From: Chloroflexota bacterium
GTDB lineage: Bacteria; Chloroflexota; Anaerolineae; UBA4142; SHND01
DNA length: 64,000 nucleotides
NCBI GenBank assembly: GCA_029778615.1
Contig: JAKOPZ010000296.1
Coordinates: forward strand, 56,130-120,129
Direction: 5' to 3'
Part shown: positions 37,642 through 44,832 of the stretch, one piece after another
Layout of the letters: every line of letters begins with the position of its first letter
How positions within the stretch are numbered: position 1 is the first letter of the stretch
Position numbers and translations under genes: made by a program
The notes under the pieces: generated by a model
What the model was told of the DNA's origin: nothing
What the model saw: the letters and a program-made list of their open reading frames with translations, nothing else
Databases searched by the model: none

Positions 37642-39162
37642 CTATGCGCGCTGCCCGTTATACAAGCGTTCTTTGATTGCCAGCATTTCTCGCCGCCGCT
37701 GGTCGTCTTGTTCAATCTCTTGCGCGATTTTTTCCACCGAATACATCACGGTCGTATGGTCGCGTCCGCCCAACACATCGCCAATTTGAGGCAGGGACGC
37801 GCCGGTCGCTTCCCGCAGCAAGTACATTGCCATCTGGCGCGGCGTCACAACTTCTTTGTTGCGCCCGCGTCCTTTCAAGTCTTCGACGCTGATGCGATAG
37901 TATTCGCACACCGCGCTCACCACTTGCTCGGTGCTCAAAGGCGTTTGCTGCAAGACATCCTGCAAAACGGTTTGGGCAAGGTCTACGGTCAAAGGCGCTT
38001 GCATCAATTGCGCATATGCCACCACGCGAGTTAGTGCGCCGTTCAATTCCCGAATGTTGGATTGAATCTTGCGCGAAAGAAAATCAATCACATCTGTCGG
38101 AACGGGCATTGGCTGTGCTTCGGCTTTGAACCGCAGAATCGCCGCGCGCGTTTCAAAATCGGGCGGTTGAATATCCGCGATCAAACCACCCTCAAAACGC
38201 GAGCGCAACCGCTCTTCCAGTGTTGCAATTGCGCGCGGGTGACGGTCGCTCGAAAGGACGATTTGTTTGTTTGCTGCGTGCAGTGAATTAAAGGTATGAA
38301 AAAATTCTTCTTGCGTTGATTCTTTGCCGGCGATGAATTGAATGTCGTCCACCAACAGTACATCCACTTCACGATACGCGCGCCGAAACTCTTCGGTTGT
38401 CTGCGTGCGAATTGAATTGACCATTTCGTTGGTGAAGGTTTCTGATGAAACGTACACCACTTGCTTGCCGCGCAGTTGCGGAATCCAGCCGAGCGCGTGA
38501 AGCAAATGCGTTTTGCCCAGACCGGTGCCGCCATAAATAAACAATGGATTGTACGCTTCGGCGGGACGTTCTGCGACTGCCATACATGCGGCGTGCGCCA
38601 AACGATTCGAGTTGCCGACGATATACGCGTCAAAGGTGTATTTGGGATTGAGCGTGGAGGTTTGGGCGCGCGAGGGCGTATATTGAGATGCGCTGCGCGC
38701 TTTATCCGTCAGCATGGGCGTTTGGGCTTGGTCATTCATCCGCGATGCCGGCGCGACATCAGAGGAATTTTGATTGGGCGCGCCGTTAGAAGTTTCGCGC
38801 TCAACGTCGGGTCGCGCGGTCGGGTCGTTTGCATCCTCGCCATCGTCGCGTGATTTCATTACGAAACGAATTTCGACGGGATGACCCAGCACATGATTGA
38901 GCGTGCGTTCAATCATACCATACAACCGATTTTCGAGCCATTGCTTGGCGTAGGCGTTGCGTACACCTACAAGCAAAATACTGCGTTCGGCATCAAAAGA
39001 GAGCGCAAAGGTCGGTTTGACCCATGTATCAAAAGTGGCTTTGGTCATTTGCAATTGCAATTCCCCAAGTGCCGCTTGCCATACGTGCGCCGCGTTGGGA
39101 CCGAGCGGTTTGCGCGGCGGGTCTGATACGATGGGTGTGCGGAGCGATTGAGTTGAAATCAT
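37642..39162 (-). CDS. dnaA: Chromosomal replication initiator DnaA
   Basis: 506 aa from ATG 39162; an in-frame upstream reading to 39315 is not DnaA-like. Domain I (VWQAALGELQLQMTKATFDTWVKPTFALSF), a long polar domain II (about 105-172), then the AAA+ core: Walker A GGTGLGKTH (211-219), Walker B VLLVDDIQF, IQSNIRELNGALTRV. The domain IV HTH ends with GGRDHTTVMYSVEKI, the DnaA-box-binding signature. It melts oriC in the ATP form. DnaA boxes lie on both sides of the gene, suggesting autoregulation. dnaN is not adjacent. Confidence 0.97.
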   Translation of the reverse strand: MISTQSLRTPIVSDPPRKPLGPNAAHVWQAALGELQLQMTKATFDTWVKPTFALSFDAERSILLVGVRNAYAKQWLENRLYGMIERTLNHVLGHPVEIRFVMKSRDDGEDANDPTARPDVERETSNGAPNQNSSDVAPASRMNDQAQTPMLTDKARSASQYTPSRAQTSTLNPKYTFDAYIVGNSNRLAHAACMAVAERPAEAYNPLFIYGGTGLGKTHLLHALGWIPQLRGKQVVYVSSETFTNEMVNSIRTQTTEEFRRAYREVDVLLVDDIQFIAGKESTQEEFFHTFNSLHAANKQIVLSSDRHPRAIATLEERLRSRFEGGLIADIQPPDFETRAAILRFKAEAQPMPVPTDVIDFLSRKIQSNIRELNGALTRVVAYAQLMQAPLTVDLAQTVLQDVLQQTPLSTEQVVSAVCEYYRISVEDLKGRGRNKEVVTPRQMAMYLLREATGASLPQIGDVLGGRDHTTVMYSVEKIAQEIEQDDQRRREMLAIKERLYNGQRA

Positions 39163-39334
39163 AGTTTGGTCCGATGAAGAAAAAGGAAAAGGAGACGCCG
39201 CATTCGGAAAATCATTCTCCCCCAATTGCGACGCGTGCGGTATCTTAGCAGCATGAGGCGTCCCGCGCAAGATGTTCACCTTAAAATACCCGCGCGCGCG
39301 CGCAATCTTTAACATTGTGTAATCGAGAATGAAG

Positions 39335-39517
39335 TGTGGATAAATATCCTCGCCGATGTGGAAAACAGACGCGTCTACTATTTCTTGTATTCACAAACCG
39401 AGTCAGACACTAGAAGGAAATGCAAAATGTGGAAAACCGCACTAAATCTGTGGATGGACGGTGTGGAATTGTGGAAAACTGATACCCGGCGTCCGCGCGT
39501 CCACAAACTGTGGATAA
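39335..39517. promoter_or_regulatory. DnaA-box cluster upstream of dnaA
   Basis: Perfect TGTGGATAA boxes at 39335-39343 and 39509-39517; TGTGGAAAA at 39357, 39428 and 39470; TGTGGATGG at 39449; TGTGGAATT at 39462. All lie in one orientation within 183 bp of the dnaA upstream region. Fits the second half of a bipartite origin or a dnaA autoregulatory region. The rest of 39163-39580 has no gene. Confidence 0.8.
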
Positions 39518-39577
39518 AAATTTCCACTGCGCGCGGGCGCGCGCGTTCTTTTTTTTTTCGCGCGCGCGAGGCGCACA

Positions 39578-39586
39578 TGTTATAAT
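39578..39586 (+). promoter_or_regulatory. Extended -10 promoter
   Basis: TGTTATAAT, an extended -10 element with no good -35, about 100 bp before the ATG at 39683. Degenerate AAATCTG/AAATTGT heptamers follow. Confidence 0.45.
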
Positions 39587-39682
39587 CGCCAAATCGCAGA
39601 CGGTGAATTACCGCCAAACGATAGCAAATCTGAAATTGTGAATCGCGCGATACCCTTACGCTCTGCTATTTCCCAAATTCCC

Positions 39683-41641
39683 ATGTCCAAACTCGCCCTA
39701 TTATTAATCCTCCTCGTTCTTGTCGCTCTGGCGCTCGGCGGCATCGGTCTCGGCGCGGCGTATCTCGAAACAAAAACACTGCAAGGCACGGTGCTTGACC
39801 GCAACGGCGCGCCGATTGCCCAAGCCGCGCTCACCATCGCCGGACGTTCCGCGTTTTCCAACGCGCAAGGATATTTTGAAATCCAATTTCCGCGCGGCAC
39901 GTGGGATGTGATTGCGTTTGCCGATGGCTATAAACAGACCGCGCAAAAAATTAATGCGGATGAATGGTGGCAGCAAAAATTTTCGACCACGCTCACGCTG
40001 GAACCGCGCGCGTGGCGCGCGCGCGTACTCTCGGTGGAAACGCAGGCGCCGCTTGCCGACGCACGCGTGGAATTGGACGGCGAAACGTTGACGACGAACG
40101 CACAAGGCGAGTTTGTCGCGTTCGGTGTGAAAAACGGAACCAAAATCCAAGTGTCCCGCTCCGGATATCGAACGGTGAATGTAATGGTACAAACGGCGAG
40201 CGATGAAAATCAAACCGCGACGATTGCGCTCGCGCCCACCGAACTCGCAGTGACAGTGCTGGACGGCTCGAATCAAAAACCTTTGCCCGGCGTGCGCGTG
40301 AGTGTGAACGGCACAAGCGTCAATACCGACGCGAACGGTCAGGTGTTGTTGAAAGGGTTGACGCACGACGCGGAAATTTCCGCACAAGCGCCCGGTTATA
40401 CGCAAGCGCGCGCGAACGCGGGCAGCCGAACGCAGCTGACTTTGGAATTGCAGCCGACCACGCTCACGGGGCGCGTACTGGATGCCGCAACGCAGCAGCC
40501 GATTACGGACGCGCTCGTGTTGTTCGGCGCCGGCAAAAGTTTGGCGAGCGACGCGCACGGCAATTTCAAACTGGAAGATTTTACGCAAGCGCCTACGTTG
40601 TATGTGAAAAAGCCCGGCTATTTGCTCGGCGCGTTTGAATTGAACAAAGGCGGCGCGCAAGATTTTGCCTTGACGCCGTTTCAGGTACAAGGCATTCATC
40701 TGTATTACGGCATCAAGCGCGAGGATGCCGAACGCGTGTTGACCCAATTCAAAAATACGGAAATGAACGCGGTCGTCTTTGATGTCAAAGAGGACCCCGG
40801 TTATATTTTGTGGAATTCGCAATCGCCGCTTGCACAGCAAATTGGCGCATACGCGGAACGTTCGTACACCGCGAACGACCAGGTGGAAACATGCCGCGCG
40901 TTCAAACTGTACTGTATTGCGCGGGTCACTGTGTTCAAAGATTCCAAGCTCGCGCAAAATCGCCCTGACCTTGCACTGCACAACGCGGCGGGCGGACTCT
41001 TGTACGAAAACGCCGCGTATTGGACTAATCCCGGCGCAAGCAAAGTGGAAGACTATCACATCGCATTGGCTAAAGAGCTCGCGGCGATGGGCTTTGACGA
41101 AATTCAATTCGATTACATTCGTTTTCCTGGCACGCGCAATGTTCTCGAACGCGAATTCGGCGATGCTGATTATCGCGTGAGCACCATTGCCAATTTTTTG
41201 CAGCGCGCGTCAGATGCTCTGCGTCCCACCACCGCGTTTTTCTCCGGCGACGTTTTTGGTTTGACCACCGCGACGGAGGACGAACAGGGCATCGGGCAAG
41301 TGTGGGAACACATCGTCACGCCGTTCGATTATATTTCGCCGATGATGTATCCTTCCACGTGGCGCTATGCGACGAATTTGTGGGGCAGCGGTTTCGGCAT
41401 CAAAAATTGCGGCGACTCGTACGCGTGTCCGTACGAAATTATGAAATTCGGCACGCTCAAAGCCCAAGAACGCACCACCAACAAGTGGACCCTCGTGCGC
41501 CCGTGGCTGCAAGCATATCAAATGAATTTGGCGGACATGCTGAAACAGTCACAAGGCGCGCAAGATGCCAACAGCGCGGGCTATTTGTTTTGGAACAATT
41601 TGGCAGTATATCCGGACGGGTTGTTTAAAAGTAAAAAGTAA
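39683..41641 (+). CDS. CnaB-like repeat protein with putative glycoside hydrolase (GHL15/DUF4015-like) domain
   Basis: 652 aa from ATG 39683. Signal anchor (KLALLLILLVLVALALGGIGLGAAYL). Four carboxypeptidase-regulatory-like beta modules follow (TLQGTVLDRNGAPIAQAALTIAG..., ARVLSVETQAPLADARVELDG..., AVTVLDGSNQKPLPGVRVSVNG..., TGRVLDAATQQPITDALVLFG...). Residues from about 330 form a TIM-barrel-like domain: VQGIHLYYGIKREDAERVL, NAVVFDVKEDPGYI, GFDEIQFDYIRFPG, FFSGDVFGLTT, YISPMMYPSTW. This is the putative glycosyl hydrolase family known in Gram-positives and Chloroflexota. Outside the membrane; substrate unknown. The last codons are heptamer-derived (KSKK). Confidence 0.85.
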   Translation: MSKLALLLILLVLVALALGGIGLGAAYLETKTLQGTVLDRNGAPIAQAALTIAGRSAFSNAQGYFEIQFPRGTWDVIAFADGYKQTAQKINADEWWQQKFSTTLTLEPRAWRARVLSVETQAPLADARVELDGETLTTNAQGEFVAFGVKNGTKIQVSRSGYRTVNVMVQTASDENQTATIALAPTELAVTVLDGSNQKPLPGVRVSVNGTSVNTDANGQVLLKGLTHDAEISAQAPGYTQARANAGSRTQLTLELQPTTLTGRVLDAATQQPITDALVLFGAGKSLASDAHGNFKLEDFTQAPTLYVKKPGYLLGAFELNKGGAQDFALTPFQVQGIHLYYGIKREDAERVLTQFKNTEMNAVVFDVKEDPGYILWNSQSPLAQQIGAYAERSYTANDQVETCRAFKLYCIARVTVFKDSKLAQNRPDLALHNAAGGLLYENAAYWTNPGASKVEDYHIALAKELAAMGFDEIQFDYIRFPGTRNVLEREFGDADYRVSTIANFLQRASDALRPTTAFFSGDVFGLTTATEDEQGIGQVWEHIVTPFDYISPMMYPSTWRYATNLWGSGFGIKNCGDSYACPYEIMKFGTLKAQERTTNKWTLVRPWLQAYQMNLADMLKQSQGAQDANSAGYLFWNNLAVYPDGLFKSKK

Positions 41642-41711
41642 AAAGCTAAAAGCGGCAAGTGAATCACGACGATTTTTTCCTTGTGCTTTTAACTTTTTTA
41701 TCTTTGCACTT
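41624..41711. repeat. Heptamer array, GTAAAAA and TTTTAAC families
   Basis: TTTAAAA, GTAAAAA, GTAAAAA, GCTAAAA at the stop of the upstream gene. Then a T-rich series (CTTGTGC, TTTTAAC, TTTTTTA, TCTTTGC) up to ACTT-ATG at 41712. The two halves are roughly complementary. Confidence 0.7.
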
Positions 41712-42356
41712 ATGCTCAAAGGCGAACGCATAACTTTACGCGGGATACGGCGCGAAGATTTGATGCGCTTGTGGGAATTCAACAACGACCCCGAAGTGGA
41801 AATCGCGGGCGGCGGCGACCCGCCGCTTCCTCAGTCCATTGAACGGCTCGAAGCCGAGTTCGACGAAAACGCGAAACGGGGCGGACGCGACGGCACAATG
41901 TTTGCGATTGAAGCCGACGGAAAATTTATCGGACAATGCGGCTTGTACGCGTTCGATGATTTTCGCGGGGTCGCGCATCGCTGCGAGCTCGGCATCACGA
42001 TTGGCGATAAAGACTATTGGGGCAAAGGGTACGGACGCGAAGCGATTGGACTGCTCGTGGATTACGCGTTTACCCATTGGAACATGCAGCGCGTGGGCTT
42101 GCAGGTCACTGCCACCAACGAACGCGCGCTGCGTTCGTATCGCGCGTGCGGTTTCATTGAAGAAGGACGCTTGCGGCGCCACGCGTGGAGCAACGGCAAT
42201 TATGTGGATACCGTGTGCATGAGCATTCTGCGCGAAGAATGGCAAGCGCGCAAAAACACGGAACAAGAAATGCAGCAAGCGGTCCAAGAAGCCATGTCGA
42301 ATTTGGAACAAGAAACCGAAAAATCCGACGAACGACGAATGACAAATGATGAATGA
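41712..42356 (+). CDS. GNAT-family N-acetyltransferase (RimJ/RimL-like)
   Basis: 214 aa from ATG 41712. MLKGERITLRGIRREDLMRLWEFNNDPEV is the RimJ-type start; GITIGDKDYWGKGYGREAIGLLVDYAF carries the acetyl-CoA loop; VTATNERALRSYRACGFIEEGRLRRHAW completes motif B. It acetylates an amine on a protein terminus, polyamine or small molecule; the target is not inferable. The C-terminal 35 residues are helical and charged, and the last ones (DERRMTNDE) are written by heptamers. Confidence 0.9.
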   Translation: MLKGERITLRGIRREDLMRLWEFNNDPEVEIAGGGDPPLPQSIERLEAEFDENAKRGGRDGTMFAIEADGKFIGQCGLYAFDDFRGVAHRCELGITIGDKDYWGKGYGREAIGLLVDYAFTHWNMQRVGLQVTATNERALRSYRACGFIEEGRLRRHAWSNGNYVDTVCMSILREEWQARKNTEQEMQQAVQEAMSNLEQETEKSDERRMTNDE

Positions 42357-42358
42357 CT
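42325..42358. repeat. Heptamer array across a stop/start overlap, ATGACAA family
   Basis: CCGACGA, ACGACGA, ATGACAA, ATGATGA, ATGACTA-TG. It encodes the end of the acetyltransferase and supplies the start of the LOG gene. Confidence 0.75.
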
Positions 42359-42940
42359 ATGCAACGACTGTGTGTGTTTTGCGGCTCGAATTTTGGAACG
42401 CGCGAAATTTATCGTGATGCGGCACGCGCGTTGGGCACCGAAATGGCGCGGCGCGCGATTGGACTGGTGTACGGCGGAGGCAACGTGGGCTTGATGGGCG
42501 TGATTGCGGATGCGATTCTTGAGGCGCGCGGCGAAGCGATTGGCGTCATGCCCGAACATCTCGTCGCCAAAGAAATCGAACACAAGCAGCTCACCGATTT
42601 GCGTATTGTCAAAACGATGCACGAGCGCAAAGCGTTGATGGCAGATTTGTCCGACGGATTCATCGCGCTGCCCGGCGGCTTTGGCACGTACGACGAATTT
42701 TGCGAAGTCGTCACGTGGGCGCAGTTGGGCTTGCATAAAAAACCGTGCGGCATGTTGAACGTGGCAGGTTTTTTTGATGCGCTGCTTGCGATGTTCGACC
42801 ATGCGACCCAAGAAGGGTTCATTCGCGCCGACCATCGCGCGATGCTGCGTGTCGCATCGGATGCAAACGCGCTGCTCGACGAAATGCAAAGCTATCGCGC
42901 ACCCGTTGTGGAAAAATGGATTACGCGCAGAGATGTGTGA
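42353..42940 (+). CDS. LOG-family nucleotide 5'-monophosphate phosphoribohydrolase
   Basis: 195 aa; ATG 42353 overlaps the upstream stop, with a second ATG two codons on (42359). LCVFCGSNFGTREIY is the LOG N-terminus; LVYGGGNVGLMGVIADAIL and the catalytic ALPGGFGTYDEFCEVVTWAQLG (PGGxGTxxE) are complete. Enzymes of this family hydrolyse cytokinin riboside or purine nucleoside 5'-monophosphates to free base and ribose 5-phosphate. Role in this organism unknown. Confidence 0.94.
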   Translation: MTMQRLCVFCGSNFGTREIYRDAARALGTEMARRAIGLVYGGGNVGLMGVIADAILEARGEAIGVMPEHLVAKEIEHKQLTDLRIVKTMHERKALMADLSDGFIALPGGFGTYDEFCEVVTWAQLGLHKKPCGMLNVAGFFDALLAMFDHATQEGFIRADHRAMLRVASDANALLDEMQSYRAPVVEKWITRRDV

Positions 42941-42961
42941 GTAAGTGATGTTACGCAGAAT

Positions 42962-43055
42962 TGTCATTTCGAGCGGTCTGGCGAGAAATCTCGGTGGAAA
43001 AAACTGAGATTTCTCACAGAGTTTACCCCGAAGGATTGAGGGGTTCGAAATGACA
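42962..43055. repeat. 94-bp palindromic element, TGTCATTTCGA ends
   Basis: TGTCATTTCGA (42962-42972) and TCGAAATGACA (43045-43055) form 11-bp terminal inverted repeats. Inside, GAGAAATCTC and GAGATTTCTC form a second nested stem. A related copy is at 57043-57137. MITE- or REP-like. Confidence 0.85.
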
Positions 43056-43115
43056 TGCGTAAGGTGAATGAGTAACAGAATTGCGCGGGTAGAAACGGAA
43101 CCCGCTTCCATTTCT

Positions 43116-43134
43116 ATCCGTTTTACAAACGGAT
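43116..43134. promoter_or_regulatory. Palindrome overlapping an aminotransferase start codon
   Basis: ATCCGTTT and AAACGGAT around a 3-nt centre. The second arm covers the A and T of the ATG at 43133. Possible operator or start-sequestering hairpin. Confidence 0.55.
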
Positions 43135-44317
43135 GAATCGCGTTCCCACTTCCCACGACACACAAAAAATCGAAATGATTCGCGCGCAAATGCCTGCCGT
43201 CACGCGCGAGGTGTATCTCAACACCGGCACGAATGGTCCGCTCACCCTCCGCGCGGCGCAAGCGATGACCGCGTTTGCCCAACAAGAGTTGGAAAACGGA
43301 CGCATCGGGCAAGCGGCATACGACCGCTCGTTGGGGGTGATGAATCAAGCGCGCACGCTTATTGCCGAACTGCTCGCGTGCAGTGTCGAAGAAGTCGCGC
43401 TCACGCACAACACGACCGAAGGCATGAACATTGCGCTAATGGGTTTGGACTGGCGCGCGGGCGATGAATTGGTCACCGCGACGAGCGAGCACGAAGGCGG
43501 GCTCAATCCCGCCGCGCTCTTGAAAGCGCGTTACGGCGTCAAGGTCGTTTACACGGACATCGGTTTATGCAATTGCGACTCCGTGTTTTCGCTCCGCCGC
43601 GCGCTCACGCCGCGCACCAAAGCCATTGTCATTTCGCACGTCTCGTGGGCAACGGGCGCGGTACTGCCGCTGCGCGAAATGTGTGATATGGCGCATCGGT
43701 TCGGCGCGCTCGTGATTTGTGATGCGGCGCAAGCGGCGGGCATGGTCCCCTCGCGCGTGTACGAATTGGGCGTGGACGCGTACGCGTTGTCCGGGCAAAA
43801 ATGGTTATGCGGACCCGACGGCATCGGGGGGTTATTTATTCGCCGCGACCTTTTGCCGAAAATTCAAAACACGTTCACAGGGTACTATGGCATCAAGGGG
43901 CGTGTCATTTCGGAAAACGCGGAAATTCAATTTGGTGAAACCGCACAGCGTTACCAATACGCGGCAAATTATTATCCCGCCGTCGCGGGGTTTAACGCGG
44001 GCATGGAATGGATTCGCGACGCGGTGGGTTGGGATTGGGTGTACCAACGCACGCGCGAACTTGGACAGTACGCGTATGATGAATTGTCACGCGTCCAAGG
44101 CCTAAAGTGTTATATGCCGCGTGAACAAATTGCGGGCTTGGTTCATTTCACCGTGGACGGTATCGCGCCCGCCGACCTCACGGCAAAATTGTACGAGCAA
44201 AACATTTTCATTCGCCATGTGCCCGAACCATTGCTGAATCGCGCGGCAGCGGGTTTTTTCAACACCGAAGAGGACATTGCGCGTTTGGTGACGGGAATTG
44301 AATCTGTGCGGAAATAA
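43133..44317 (+). CDS. Class V PLP-dependent aminotransferase
   Basis: 394 aa. VYLNTGTNGPLTLRAAQAM, ALTHNTTEGMNIALMGLDW, SEHEGGLNPAALLKARYGVKV, IVISHVSWATGAVLPL, VICDAAQAAGM (PLP-ring Asp) and YALSGQKWLCGPDGIGGLFI with the PLP Lys. It resembles isopenicillin-N-epimerase/CsdA-type members without a clear cysteine-desulfurase loop, so substrate is uncertain. ATG 43133 sits in a perfect palindrome; ATG 43175 is an alternative. Ends at a strong terminator. It would use the PLP made by PdxST. Confidence 0.88.
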   Translation: MNRVPTSHDTQKIEMIRAQMPAVTREVYLNTGTNGPLTLRAAQAMTAFAQQELENGRIGQAAYDRSLGVMNQARTLIAELLACSVEEVALTHNTTEGMNIALMGLDWRAGDELVTATSEHEGGLNPAALLKARYGVKVVYTDIGLCNCDSVFSLRRALTPRTKAIVISHVSWATGAVLPLREMCDMAHRFGALVICDAAQAAGMVPSRVYELGVDAYALSGQKWLCGPDGIGGLFIRRDLLPKIQNTFTGYYGIKGRVISENAEIQFGETAQRYQYAANYYPAVAGFNAGMEWIRDAVGWDWVYQRTRELGQYAYDELSRVQGLKCYMPREQIAGLVHFTVDGIAPADLTAKLYEQNIFIRHVPEPLLNRAAAGFFNTEEDIARLVTGIESVRK

Positions 44318-44350
44318 AAATTTGGGTCGCGCGCGACCCAAATTTTTTTC
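44316..44350 (+). terminator. Intrinsic terminator
   Basis: AAAAATTTGGGTCGC and GCGACCCAAATTTTT with T-run, right at the aminotransferase stop. Confidence 0.9.
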
Positions 44351-44361
44351 CGCCAAGCAAC

Positions 44362-44799
44362 ATGAATCTAGTTGTCACTCTGTTGTGCGCGCTGGCGCTG
44401 TTTGTGCCCGCCGTCGTTGGGGTGGGCGTTACGTTTGTCGCCGAACGCTTTCTGGAGCGTTGGGCGTTCGCGCTCGGTTGGTTTGTGCCGATGCTCGCGT
44501 TCGTTTTATTGTACGCGTTGTATCACATTTTCATTCGCGCGCTGCCATGCGAACCGGCAGGCAGTCTCGCGTGCGGACAGCCGCCGCTCGCCGCGTTCCT
44601 TTTGTTTCTCGGCGTCTTTATTTTCACCGCGCTGGCAAATGCGTCTGCCCAGCTCGCGCTCTATTTCTTCAAGTATCCACCCGGCGCGCCCGCCGAGTCC
44701 GAACAACCTCCGACCGAAGAGGCGGCAGCGCCGGAATTGTCCGACGAACCGCCTGCATGGAAAGATTCCGGCACTGAACCAACTCCATCGCCCGAATAA
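44362..44799 (+). CDS. Membrane protein with three helices and acidic tail
   Basis: 145 aa. Hydrophobic segments at about 3-26, 35-57 and 74-103, then an acidic Pro/Glu tail (ESEQPPTEEAAAPELSDEPP). No family recognised. It lacks a Shine-Dalgarno sequence and precedes the LuxR-type regulator by 33 bp, so the two may be co-transcribed. Confidence 0.65.
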   Translation: MNLVVTLLCALALFVPAVVGVGVTFVAERFLERWAFALGWFVPMLAFVLLYALYHIFIRALPCEPAGSLACGQPPLAAFLLFLGVFIFTALANASAQLALYFFKYPPGAPAESEQPPTEEAAAPELSDEPPAWKDSGTEPTPSPE

Positions 44800-44832
44800 A
44801 TTTTCTCTTTTCTTTCCAATCATCGCGATTGC

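Noticed and set aside
39378..39617. Minus frames of 60-79 aa upstream of dnaA
   Set aside because: They run through the DnaA-box cluster and a homopolymer stretch; low-complexity product.
43034..43060. GGGTTCGAAAT as a tRNA T-loop
   Set aside because: It is the end of the TGTCATTTCGA palindromic element; no acceptor or anticodon stem nearby.
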